From positions 1 to 5,225 of the forward strand of contig JALSNH010000050.1 in assembly GCA_026987085.1 (NCBI GenBank): 5,225 nt of DNA, written 5' to 3'. Source of the stretch: Aquificota bacterium (lineage in GTDB: Bacteria; Aquificota; Aquificia; Aquificales; QOAS01). The position numbers were made by a program, and so were the translations under genes. Shown here one piece after another: positions 1-5,225 of this stretch; positions within the stretch are counted from its first letter, which is position 1, and every line of letters starts with the position of its first letter. The notes under the pieces are model-generated. The model was not told the DNA's origin. It saw only the letters and a program-made list of their open reading frames with translations, and searched no databases.

Positions 1-822
1 ATATCCAGCTATAGATTTCACTATTAGCTCAATTCCTTTGTCACTTACCTCCAAACCTGTTAGTGGGTCATCTTTATGCAGGTCGTATCCTGCCGAAACT
101 AAAATAAACTGAGGTTTAAAACCAAAAATAGCACTTTTAAGGGTATTCTGGTAAGCCTCTTTATAAAGATCGTCGCCGGCTCCCAAAGGCATAGGGATAT
201 TTAAAGTGGTTCCTAAACCTTCACCCGCTCCTCTTTCCTCAGCCGAACCTGTCCCAGGATAAAAAGGATACTGGTGGGTAGAAAAATAAAAAACTTTACC
301 ATCGGTATAAAAGGTGTGCTGGGTTCCGTTTCCATGATGGGCATCAAAATCGACTATAAAAATTTTTTCAAAACCTTTTTGCAAAAGATATTTTGCTCCA
401 ATAGCTACATTGTTGAAAATACAAAATCCCATAGCTTTTGCGTATTCAGCATGGTGCCCGGGGGGCCGTACGGCACAAAATGCAGAATCTATCTTTCTAT
501 CCAAAATTAAATCAATGGCCGAAATAATTCCACCTACTGCTAAGGAGGCAGTTAGCCAAGTGTACCCGTTATAGTAAGTATCGGGGTCGAACCAACCTTC
601 ACCGCTTTTTGAAGAATAAATAACTTCCTCAATATATTGAGGATCGTGATTTAGAGCTATAAGGTCGGCGTTTGCCTGAAAGGGTTTTATAAGTTCTACC
701 CTTGATAGTAAACCTCTTTCGGACATACCTTCCAAAATGGCTTCGAGACGGTATTTATTCTCCGGATGTCCTTCCCTATGGTGGAGAAGATATCTATCGT
801 CGTAAACAAAACCAACTCTCAT
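1..822 (-). CDS. Histone deacetylase superfamily protein (class II-like / AcuC-like deacetylase), C-terminus off window
   Basis: This is a zinc-dependent deacetylase of the arginase/deacetylase fold. The first 274 residues are visible and the frame is open to the left edge. It starts MRVGFVYDDRYLLHHREGHP, with the early substrate-rim block GHPENKYRL (residues 18-26). Family motifs follow in order: RPPGHHAE (119-126) with the tandem His pair H123/H124, GFCIFNN (132-138), VDFDAHHGNGTQ (157-168) with Asp158 of the charge relay and zinc ligands Asp160 and His162, and SAGYDLHKDDPL (243-254) with the third zinc ligand Asp247. The RPPGHHAE and DAHHGNGTQ forms match class II-type enzymes better than the class I-like Aquifex HDLP. 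The transition-state Tyr (GGY motif) lies beyond the edge, so catalytic completeness cannot be confirmed. Bacterial members act on acetylated proteins (AcuC), acetylpolyamines or other amides; the substrate here is unknown. There is no signal peptide, so it is probably cytoplasmic. The ATG at 822 has no Shine-Dalgarno sequence and lies 13 nt past the 3' end of the tRNA, which suggests co-transcription. Confidence 0.95.
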   Translation of the reverse strand, partial: MRVGFVYDDRYLLHHREGHPENKYRLEAILEGMSERGLLSRVELIKPFQANADLIALNHDPQYIEEVIYSSKSGEGWFDPDTYYNGYTWLTASLAVGGIISAIDLILDRKIDSAFCAVRPPGHHAEYAKAMGFCIFNNVAIGAKYLLQKGFEKIFIVDFDAHHGNGTQHTFYTDGKVFYFSTHQYPFYPGTGSAEERGAGEGLGTTLNIPMPLGAGDDLYKEAYQNTLKSAIFGFKPQFILVSAGYDLHKDDPLTGLEVSDKGIELIVKSIAGY

Positions 823-835
823 TAATGTATTAATA

Positions 836-909
836 TGCCCCGGGGGGGATTCGAACCCCCGACCTCGAGATTAGGAATCTCGCGCTCTATCCTCCTGAGC
901 TACCGGGGC
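836..909 (-). tRNA. tRNA-Arg (anticodon CCT), decodes AGG
   Basis: A complete cloverleaf can be folded by eye. The acceptor stem GCCCCGG/CCGGGGC is perfect (909-903 with 843-837). The D-arm is GCTC-AGGAGGATA-GAGC. The anticodon stem CGAGA/TCTCG encloses the loop TTCCTAA, with anticodon CCT at plus-strand 873-875. The variable loop is AGGTC. The T-arm is GGGGG-TTCGAAT-CCCCC. The discriminator base is A (836). The 3' CCA is not encoded (ATA follows the acceptor stem), so it must be added by nucleotidyltransferase. A20 in the D-loop and C35 in the anticodon are known arginine identity elements and both are present. Length is 74 nt with no intron. It stands alone, not in a tRNA cluster, and lies directly upstream of the deacetylase gene on the same strand. 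Confidence 0.98.
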
Positions 910-933
910 TTTTTACTTCTTCCAAAAAGGAGA

Positions 934-962
934 ATTTTAGTAATAAAAAAATGTTCCGTCAA
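934..962 (-). promoter_or_regulatory. Predicted sigma70 promoter for the tRNA-Arg / deacetylase unit
   Basis: Reading leftwards on the minus strand there is a TTGACG -35 box (962-957), a 17-nt spacer, and a TAAAAT -10 box (939-934). Both hexamers differ from consensus at one position and the spacing is optimal. Transcription should begin near 926-928, leaving a short leader before the mature tRNA 5' end at 909. This is the best promoter match in the window and fits a stable-RNA gene. The deacetylase gene would be transcribed from it by readthrough. Confidence 0.7.
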
Positions 963-1005
963 CTGCTAAATGAAAATATTAAGTAAAAACTTTAAATAGC
1001 AGTTG
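960..1005. repeat. 9-bp perfect inverted repeat upstream of the tRNA promoter
   Basis: CAACTGCTA (960-968) is perfectly complementary in inverted orientation to TAGCAGTTG (997-1005), around a 28-nt AT-rich loop that contains a small AAGT/ACTT stem. The left arm overlaps the tRNA -35 box by three bases (960-962). It could be an operator. It could also be an aroC 3'-end hairpin, because on the minus strand a run of seven T follows (951-945). However, that run starts 8 nt after the stem and the loop is long, so an intrinsic terminator is a poor fit. The repeat itself is certain; its function is inferred. Confidence 0.45.
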
Positions 1006-1028
1006 TTCCAATAAGCCCGGTATAGGGT

Positions 1029-2201
1029 TTAAAAACTTTTTATATACTCCATGTATAGTTTAAATCTTTCCTTTATTTCCTCCATAAAATCGCCACCCAG
1101 TTTTTCTAACAGGGCATCGGCCAAAACTATAGCGAGCATTGCTTCGGCTACAACGGACGCGGCAGGAACAGCAGTAACATCGGAACGCTCTTTCATTGCT
1201 TTTACTTCCTCCTTGGAATTTATGTCTACACTTCTTAGCGGGGACATTAAAGTTGGAATAGGTTTCATCGCTACTTTTACAACTATAGGTTCACCATTGG
1301 TTATACCCCCCTCCAGGCCTCCTAAACGGTTGGTGTAGCGAAAGTACCCTTTGTTTTCTTTCCAACCTATTTCATCCATAACTTTGCTTCCGGGAAGGAA
1401 ACCGGTTTCAAAGCCGCTACCTATTTCTACCCCTTTAATAGCTTGGATGGACATTAAAGCCTGGGCAATTCTTCCATCTAACCTTTTGTCCCACTGTATA
1501 TGGCTTCCCAGACCTGGTGGAACATTTAGAGCAAATACTTCTATAATCCCTCCGAGTGTTTCACCTTTTTCTTTAGCTTTATCGATAATGGCTTTAACAA
1601 AGTTATCCTCTAGAGGGTTGGGTATTCTAACTTCCGATTGTTCGGCTTTTAAGTGGCGACTCCACAGGTCCAGGGGCATATCTTTTACTCTGTAGCCTCC
1701 CAATACCCTTACATAGCTGCCTATTTTTATCCCAAATTCGGATAAAAATTTCTTGCAAATGGCTCCAACCGCTACGCGCGCAGCGGTTTCACGTGCGGAG
1801 CTCCGCTCCAGAATATTCCTTAGGTCCCTCTGGTTGTATTTAATACCTCCCGCCAGGTCTGCGTGTCCCGGACGTGGACGGGTAAAGGGTTTATACCCTT
1901 CTGGAGCTTTTCCTTCAACTGCCATACGTTCCTTCCAATTTTCATAATCGCGATTCCAAATAGCCATAGCTATGGGGGAACCTAAAGTCTTTCCAAATCT
2001 GATTCCTGAAATAATTTCAACTTTATCTTTTTCTATCTTCATTCGCCCACCGCGGCCATAACCTTTTTGGCGGCGGGCCAATTCCCGGTTTATATCTTCA
2101 GGATTTAATTCCAAGTTTGCAGGTATTCCCTCTACTATTGCTACGAGTCCCTTTCCGTGGCTCTCACCCGCTGTTAAAAATCGTAGAACTTTTAGAGACA
2201 T
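1029..2201 (-). CDS. aroC: Chorismate synthase
   Basis: AroC catalyses the last step of the shikimate pathway, 5-enolpyruvylshikimate-3-phosphate to chorismate plus phosphate, and needs reduced FMN although there is no net redox change. Chorismate feeds Phe, Tyr, Trp, folate and quinones. The 390-residue protein is full length for the longer bacterial type and carries all three family signatures: GESHGKGLVAIVEGIP (12-27) with His15, a block centred on ERSSARETAARVAVG (132-146), and RSDVTAVPAASVVAEAM (339-355). The second conserved active-site His is H113 in RPRPGHAD. RRQKGYGRGGRM (43-54) is the usual Arg-rich phosphate-binding region. The cytoplasmic enzyme works as a homotetramer in known cases. 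The ATG start fits, since the family begins a few residues before LRFLTAGESHG. No Shine-Dalgarno sequence precedes it. It is transcribed divergently from the LolA-like gene, with tRNA-Arg 119 bp downstream on the same strand, and no other shikimate gene is visible. Confidence 0.98.
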   Translation of the reverse strand: MSLKVLRFLTAGESHGKGLVAIVEGIPANLELNPEDINRELARRQKGYGRGGRMKIEKDKVEIISGIRFGKTLGSPIAMAIWNRDYENWKERMAVEGKAPEGYKPFTRPRPGHADLAGGIKYNQRDLRNILERSSARETAARVAVGAICKKFLSEFGIKIGSYVRVLGGYRVKDMPLDLWSRHLKAEQSEVRIPNPLEDNFVKAIIDKAKEKGETLGGIIEVFALNVPPGLGSHIQWDKRLDGRIAQALMSIQAIKGVEIGSGFETGFLPGSKVMDEIGWKENKGYFRYTNRLGGLEGGITNGEPIVVKVAMKPIPTLMSPLRSVDINSKEEVKAMKERSDVTAVPAASVVAEAMLAIVLADALLEKLGGDFMEEIKERFKLYMEYIKSF

Positions 2202-2268
2202 TTGGTTTTTAGATTTTAGAAAAGAGTAAGAAGTTCCCTGCGGTAAAAAATTAAAATGGAAACTACCA
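2202..2268. promoter_or_regulatory. Divergent promoter region between aroC and the LolA-like gene
   Basis: Both genes must start from this 67-bp spacer unless transcription comes from inside the neighbour. A TAAAAT -10-like hexamer faces each gene: minus strand at 2218-2213 for aroC and plus strand at 2252-2257 for the LolA-like gene. Each ends 11 nt before its ATG, which would put transcription starts only about 4-6 nt upstream of the start codons. TTGGT (2202-2206) and ACCAA (2265-2269) form an exact mirror pair at the edges. Neither -10 has a convincing -35 box at 16-18 bp, and TAAAAT is common in AT-rich DNA, so the exact elements are tentative. Confidence 0.35.
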
Positions 2269-2820
2269 ATGTTGAGATTGCTTGTAATTTTTACCCTTTT
2301 AAGTATCTTGATTTCTTATTCCTTTAATGGGAATTCTTCTCTTTTTCATCTTTCTCGGTGTTTTAAAACTTCCTTTGTCCAAATAGTGACCTTTGAAGGA
2401 GAAAAAGAAATCTATAGTGGTATTTTAATTTCAAAAGAAGCTCAAAAAAAGTTGATATATCTAACGAAACCACCTTTTGAGATATTTTTCGATGGAACTT
2501 ACCTAAAAATGGGCTATAAAGGAGAGGGTTTTCAAACTTTCAAAGCCGATGAATATCCAAATCCTATATTGGGTATTTTGCTGCATTTAAATGACTTGAT
2601 AAAGGTTTTTAAATTGGAGACTTGCTCTCCCAATTTCTGCGTTTTAAAACCTAAATCTCCGCTAAGTGATTACCTAAAAAGGGTAAAAGTGTTTTTCCGA
2701 AAAGGAGTTATCAAAAAGATAGTAGCTGACGGAGAAGATTACGGAGTAGTAAAAATTTTTATTTTAAAATGGAAAGATTGCTCTAAATCGGCTAAAGTTA
2801 GTCATTCCGATGATGGATGA
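2269..2820 (+). CDS. LolA-like periplasmic (outer-membrane lipoprotein carrier family) protein
   Basis: The 183-residue protein has an N-terminal signal sequence: a short n-region (MLR) and a hydrophobic stretch of roughly residues 4-17, with possible cleavage after Ser18. There is no lipobox, because Cys31 follows Arg. The rest matches the LolA/LolB-fold pattern: an opening helix into a strand (CFKTSFVQIVTFEG, 31-44), GILISKEAQKKLIYLTKPPFEIFFDGTYLKMGY (51-83) in place of the LolA segment ending in DGKTLWFY, then PILGILLHLNDL (99-110), FCVLKPKSPLSDYLKRVKVFF (123-143) and the terminal strands to about 167. LolA carries outer-membrane lipoproteins from LolCDE to the outer membrane through the periplasm. 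Length fits the family. The usual RP segment is replaced by KEAQKK, and four cysteines (31, 119, 124, 171) are unusual. A weak GGAA (2258-2261) lies 7 nt before the ATG. It overlaps the next gene by 11 nt. It could instead be a different LolA-fold periplasmic protein. Confidence 0.65.
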   Translation: MLRLLVIFTLLSILISYSFNGNSSLFHLSRCFKTSFVQIVTFEGEKEIYSGILISKEAQKKLIYLTKPPFEIFFDGTYLKMGYKGEGFQTFKADEYPNPILGILLHLNDLIKVFKLETCSPNFCVLKPKSPLSDYLKRVKVFFRKGVIKKIVADGEDYGVVKIFILKWKDCSKSAKVSHSDDG

Positions 2821-3175
2821 AAAAATTGAAAAGTTGTACGCCGTCTATCTTATACCTTTTACTTCCGATAAAAGTTATTCGTTGATTCTTATATACCATC
2901 CGAAAGGGGAGAATTTTTACAAAGCGCTATTTCTTACCAAAGATCTTGAAACCGGAGAGGAACGGAAGAACCTTCTTAAATTGGATAAGGAACAGTTTGA
3001 TGAACAGCAGGCCATCAATGTTTTTGATTTCACAGTAAAAGATCTCTTCAAAAGAGAAATCCAAGTTATAGATCCCGGAGCAAAGTTGATAGAATTAAAG
3101 TTTGATAATCCTGAGAAGGTCGATTACAACCTTTCCCAGGTTAGGGAATTGTTAAAAAAGATAGAACTGCTTTAG
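2810..3175 (+). CDS. Small conserved-looking hypothetical protein, translationally coupled to the LolA-like gene
   Basis: I do not recognise a family for this 121-residue protein. It has no signal peptide or membrane segment and is strongly charged, so it is probably cytoplasmic. The N-terminal half has alternating hydrophobic strand-like segments (LYAVYLIPF 9-17, YSLILIYHP 23-31, FYKALFLTK 36-44). An acidic and basic linker follows (DLETGEERKNLLKLDKEQF), then NVFDFTVKDLFKREIQVIDPGAKLIELKF (70-98), and a C-terminal amphipathic helix (LSQVRELLKKIELL). There are no cysteines. The frame begins ATG-ATG (2810 and 2813) inside the end of the LolA-like gene, whose TGA is at 2818-2820. It has no Shine-Dalgarno sequence, so translation probably depends on ribosomes ending the upstream gene. 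Base composition and the overlap support a real gene. Either ATG could be the start. Confidence 0.75.
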   Translation: MMDEKIEKLYAVYLIPFTSDKSYSLILIYHPKGENFYKALFLTKDLETGEERKNLLKLDKEQFDEQQAINVFDFTVKDLFKREIQVIDPGAKLIELKFDNPEKVDYNLSQVRELLKKIELL

Positions 3176-3207
3176 AAATCTTTAGATTTTTCTCTTTTAA
3201 AGGTTCT
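3163..3207. terminator. Possible bidirectional terminator between convergent genes
   Basis: The plus-strand gene stops at 3175 and ribH stops at 3197, leaving 21 bp. An imperfect hairpin can be drawn across both stop codons: AGAAC (3163-3167) with GTTCT (3203-3207), CTTTA (3170-3174) with TAAAG (3198-3202), and an inner AAATC/GATTT stem (3176-3180 with 3185-3189). The apex and right arm are T-rich on the plus strand and the left side is A-rich. The stems are short and AT-rich, so this is weak for an intrinsic terminator. The convergent arrangement is the main support. Confidence 0.35.
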
Positions 3208-3664
3208 TAAGCAAATCTACCATCTCGAGGGCTGCTAAAGCAGCTTCCCAACCTTTGTTTCCCATTTTTGTGCCGGCCCTTTCTATAGCTTGTTCCAAAG
3301 TATCGGCGGTAATTATTCCAAAAGTTATCGGTTTTTCAATTTCCAAGGATATATTGGCTAAGCCTTTAGATACTTCGGCGGCAACATATTCAAAATGCGG
3401 AGTTGACCCTCTTATAACGGCCCCCACCGCTATAACCGCATCCACATCGGGTTTCTTAGATACTTTTTTAACTGCCAATGGTATTTCCCAAGCTCCCGGA
3501 ACCTTTAAAAGGTAGATATTCTCTTTTTTTACTCCGTGTCGTGTAAGACAATCTATAGCTCCTTCCACCAAACGGTCAACTATGGAAGAGTTAAATCTTG
3601 AGGCGACTATAGCAAACTTATATTTCTCTCCCCGATTGAGAAAACCTTCTTTAATTTGGACCAT
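3197..3664 (-). CDS. ribH: 6,7-dimethyl-8-ribityllumazine synthase (riboflavin synthase beta subunit)
   Basis: RibH condenses 5-amino-6-ribitylamino-uracil with 3,4-dihydroxy-2-butanone 4-phosphate to give 6,7-dimethyl-8-ribityllumazine, the penultimate step to riboflavin. Known enzymes are cytoplasmic pentamers or 60-subunit icosahedral capsids. From the ATG at 3664 the protein has 155 residues, the normal length. Visible active-site blocks are VASRFN (20-25, Phe-Asn stacking on the pyrimidine), VPGAWEIP (55-62), GAVIRGSTPHF (81-91) with catalytic His90, FGIITADTLEQAIERAG (115-131) with the phosphate-contacting Arg129, and NKGWEAA (136-142). It closely resembles my recollection of the Aquifex enzyme. 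The reading frame also has TTG at 3667, but ATG at 3664 fits the family start better. Neither has a Shine-Dalgarno sequence. It lies 43 bp downstream of pnp on the same strand, and no other rib gene or FMN riboswitch is seen. Confidence 0.97.
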   Translation of the reverse strand: MVQIKEGFLNRGEKYKFAIVASRFNSSIVDRLVEGAIDCLTRHGVKKENIYLLKVPGAWEIPLAVKKVSKKPDVDAVIAVGAVIRGSTPHFEYVAAEVSKGLANISLEIEKPITFGIITADTLEQAIERAGTKMGNKGWEAALAALEMVDLLKNL

Positions 3665-3680
3665 CAAAAGGTAAGGATAT

Positions 3681-3701
3681 AAACAAAAACCTTAAAAAGG
3701 T
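3681..3701 (-). terminator. Weak terminator-like hairpin between pnp and ribH
   Basis: On the minus strand, ACCTT (3701-3697), a 3-nt loop and AAGGT (3693-3689) form a 5-bp stem just after the pnp stop codon, followed directly by TTTTGTTT (3688-3681). The shape is that of an intrinsic terminator, but the stem has only two G-C pairs and would be unstable at high temperature. Partial attenuation between pnp and ribH is possible. Confidence 0.3.
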
Positions 3702-3707
3702 ACAAAA

Positions 3708-5225
3708 TTAGGTGATTTCATCTTTAGAGATATCATCTTCCTTTTTTTCAATATTTTGACGATTTCGCTGTCTATCTTGCTCCCTCAATTGTTCGTAGGT
3801 TCTACCTTCCTTCATCTGTTTTAGGTATTCCTCGCCCCATTCGGTGATATAGAGGTTCTCTATTTTCTGCTCTCCCGCATGGATACCGCGGGTGGTAAAT
3901 TTGGGCCTACCGAGTTCGTCCAGCTCGGCAACTTTTACTTTGATAATATCTCCAACCTTGTAAAGGTCCCTCGCATCTCTGATGTAGCCCGGTATTTTGG
4001 AAACGTGAAGTAAACCAACCTTACCGGGAAGTATTTCAACAAACGCCCCGTAAGGTTCGACCCTTGTAATCTTACCTACATAGATATCTCCAACTTCTAC
4101 ATCTTTAATAACTTCCTGTATCATCTTCTTGGCTTTTTCTAAAGATTCTTCATTGGGTGCACTTATAGAAACCTTACCACCATCGAGAACCCAAATTGTT
4201 GCTCCCGTCTTTTCTTGAATTTCTCTAACGGTCTTTCCTCCGGGACCGATGATAAGAGTTCCTTTTTCCTCCGGAATTTCAACAATTTCCAACCTCGGAG
4301 CGTAAGGTGATAGTTTTTCCCTCGGTTTGGAGATAGCTTTATACATAAGGTCGAGAATGTAATTTCTCGCTTTTTTTGCCCTTTCTAGGGCCTCGGCCAT
4401 TATCTCTTTGGTAATTCCTTTAACTTTTATATCCATTTGGATTGAGGTGATACCTTCGCGGGTTCCCGCAACTTTAAAATCCATATCTCCCAGGTGGTCC
4501 TCATCTCCGAGAATATCGGTAAGGATTATGTAGCGTCCGCTCTCTTGGTCCATAACGAGGCCCATTGCTATACCGGCAACATGCTTGTTATCTTTAATGG
4601 GAACGCCGGCATCAAACAGCGCCAGAGAGGCTCCGCAAACGGTTGCCATAGAGGTCGAACCGTTTGATTCCAAAATGTTGGATACCACCCTTATGGTGTA
4701 AGGGAAAGTTTCCTCGTCGGGAATTACAGGCTCGAGTGCCCTTTGGGCGAGGTACCCGTGGCCTATCTCCCTTCTTCTAGGAGGACCCCAAGGTTTGGCC
4801 TCTCCAGTGGAAAATGGAGGCATAAAGTAGTGGAGCATAAATCTTCTATACCATTCGCCTTCGTAGATGCTCTCCTCAAGCTGGGCCTCTTCGGGGGAAC
4901 CCAACGTTACGCTTACCGCAGCCTGGGTTTGACCCCTTCTAAAGATTGCGCTACCGTGGGGTCTTGGGAAAGGATGCATTTCTATAGTTATCGGTCTTAT
5001 TTCGTCCGGTTTTCTACCGTCTATCCGTATTCCTGTATCGAAGAGGTGCTTCCTCATTATTTCACTTTCGAGTTCTTTGTAATAGACCTTTGCCCTAAAG
5101 AGGAGTTCTTCGGGTATCTGCAGATTTTGAATGGTCTCTTCAAGGATTTTATCGAGAGCCTCTTTGCGTTGTCTTTTATCTTTTATAAACAACGCTTGGT
5201 AAATTTTATCGGCCGCATATTGGCG
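3708..5225 (-). CDS. pnp: Polynucleotide phosphorylase (polyribonucleotide nucleotidyltransferase), N-terminal part off window
   Basis: PNPase degrades RNA 3' to 5' by phosphorolysis, releasing nucleoside diphosphates, and can also add tails. It is a trimer and often part of RNA-degrading complexes. The last 505 residues are visible, of about 700 expected. The frame is open to the right edge, so the TTG at 5192 is an internal Leu codon, not a start. In order, the fragment holds the end of the helical linker (to about 62), the second RNase PH domain beginning at GIRIDGR (65-71) with the phosphate-site SNGSTSMA (187-194) and the catalytic/metal block GDEDHLGDMDFK (240-251; Asp243, Asp249 and Lys251 match E. 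coli D486, D492 and K494), a KH domain (about 310-373) with loop GPGG (327-330), and an S1 domain (about 377-448, VGDIYVGKITRVEPYGAFVE). A charged tail of about 55 residues follows. The core is therefore active-looking. It lies upstream of ribH on the same strand. Confidence 0.98.
   Translation of the reverse strand, partial: RQYAADKIYQALFIKDKRQRKEALDKILEETIQNLQIPEELLFRAKVYYKELESEIMRKHLFDTGIRIDGRKPDEIRPITIEMHPFPRPHGSAIFRRGQTQAAVSVTLGSPEEAQLEESIYEGEWYRRFMLHYFMPPFSTGEAKPWGPPRRREIGHGYLAQRALEPVIPDEETFPYTIRVVSNILESNGSTSMATVCGASLALFDAGVPIKDNKHVAGIAMGLVMDQESGRYIILTDILGDEDHLGDMDFKVAGTREGITSIQMDIKVKGITKEIMAEALERAKKARNYILDLMYKAISKPREKLSPYAPRLEIVEIPEEKGTLIIGPGGKTVREIQEKTGATIWVLDGGKVSISAPNEESLEKAKKMIQEVIKDVEVGDIYVGKITRVEPYGAFVEILPGKVGLLHVSKIPGYIRDARDLYKVGDIIKVKVAELDELGRPKFTTRGIHAGEQKIENLYITEWGEEYLKQMKEGRTYEQLREQDRQRNRQNIEKKEDDISKDEIT

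Noticed and set aside
455..475. Nested palindromes in a GC-rich patch (CCCGGG, GGCC, CGTACG)
   Set aside because: They encode the conserved VRPPGHH motif of the deacetylase and sit mid-gene.
274..510. Plus-strand open frame of 78 codons
   Set aside because: It lies antisense inside the deacetylase gene, whose minus-strand frame carries all the family motifs; the plus-strand product shows no domain.
1013..1030. Small stem AAGCCC/GGGTTT at the end of aroC as its terminator
   Set aside because: On the transcribed strand it has one mismatch and is not followed by a T-tract, so it is too weak to list as a terminator.
1767..1806. GC-rich palindromes (AACCGCT/AGCGGTT around 1767-1788 and GCGGAGCTCCGC at 1795-1806)
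   Set aside because: They encode the invariant ERSSARETAARVAVG signature of AroC, so codon constraint explains them.
1051..1947. Three plus-strand open frames (1051-1338, 1351-1695, 1753-1947)
   Set aside because: All are antisense to aroC, a complete and clearly conserved gene; their Ser/Thr/Pro-rich products are typical of shadow frames.
3255..3515. Plus-strand open frame of 86 codons
   Set aside because: It is antisense to the conserved core of ribH and has no recognisable features.
3665..3667. TTG as the ribH start
   Set aside because: It is directly followed by ATG at 3664, which gives the usual family N-terminus; no SD favours the TTG.
3665..3707. FMN riboswitch before ribH
   Set aside because: The gap is only 43 bp, far too short for the conserved six-stem RFN element, and no conserved RFN sequence is seen.
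5190..5192. TTG as the pnp start
   Set aside because: The frame stays open and PNPase-like (YAADKIYQAL) up to the window edge, and the visible part begins in the helical linker, so the true start is off the window.

Overview
The window carries ordinary bacterial housekeeping genes from what looks like a thermophilic, AT-leaning, diderm bacterium. Three things suggest this. The proteins are rich in Lys, Glu, Ile and Val. The lumazine synthase resembles, from memory, the Aquifex enzyme closely (VDRLVEGAIDC, ITADTLEQAIERAGTK and NKGWEAAL blocks). A LolA-like periplasmic protein implies an outer membrane. Aquificota or a similar deep-branching thermophile is the best guess, but the phylum is an inference and was not tested.

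Layout, left to right. A histone-deacetylase-superfamily gene (minus strand, C-terminus cut off by the left edge) lies 13 nt downstream of a complete tRNA-Arg(CCT) gene. The tRNA has a near-consensus sigma70 promoter, whose -35 box overlaps one arm of a 9-bp inverted repeat. Upstream of that on the same strand is complete aroC (chorismate synthase). A 67-bp divergent spacer separates aroC from a plus-strand pair: a LolA-like secreted protein overlapping a small unrecognised cytoplasmic protein. This pair converges on ribH (lumazine synthase, minus strand), with only 21 bp between the stop codons and a weak hairpin covering both. ribH lies 43 bp downstream of pnp (polynucleotide phosphorylase), whose N-terminal part runs off the right edge.

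The genes do not form one pathway. aroC makes chorismate for aromatic compounds, ribH makes the riboflavin precursor, and pnp degrades and processes RNA. AroC needs reduced flavin and RibH serves flavin synthesis, but the two are not in one transcription unit. The only candidate uncharacterised unit is the LolA-like/unknown pair. Most genes here lack a recognisable Shine-Dalgarno sequence, and several may have very short 5' leaders. I see no mobile element, CRISPR array, phage gene, riboswitch or clear novel system. No gene-free stretch exceeds 300 bases; the longest is the 119-bp gap between the tRNA and aroC.
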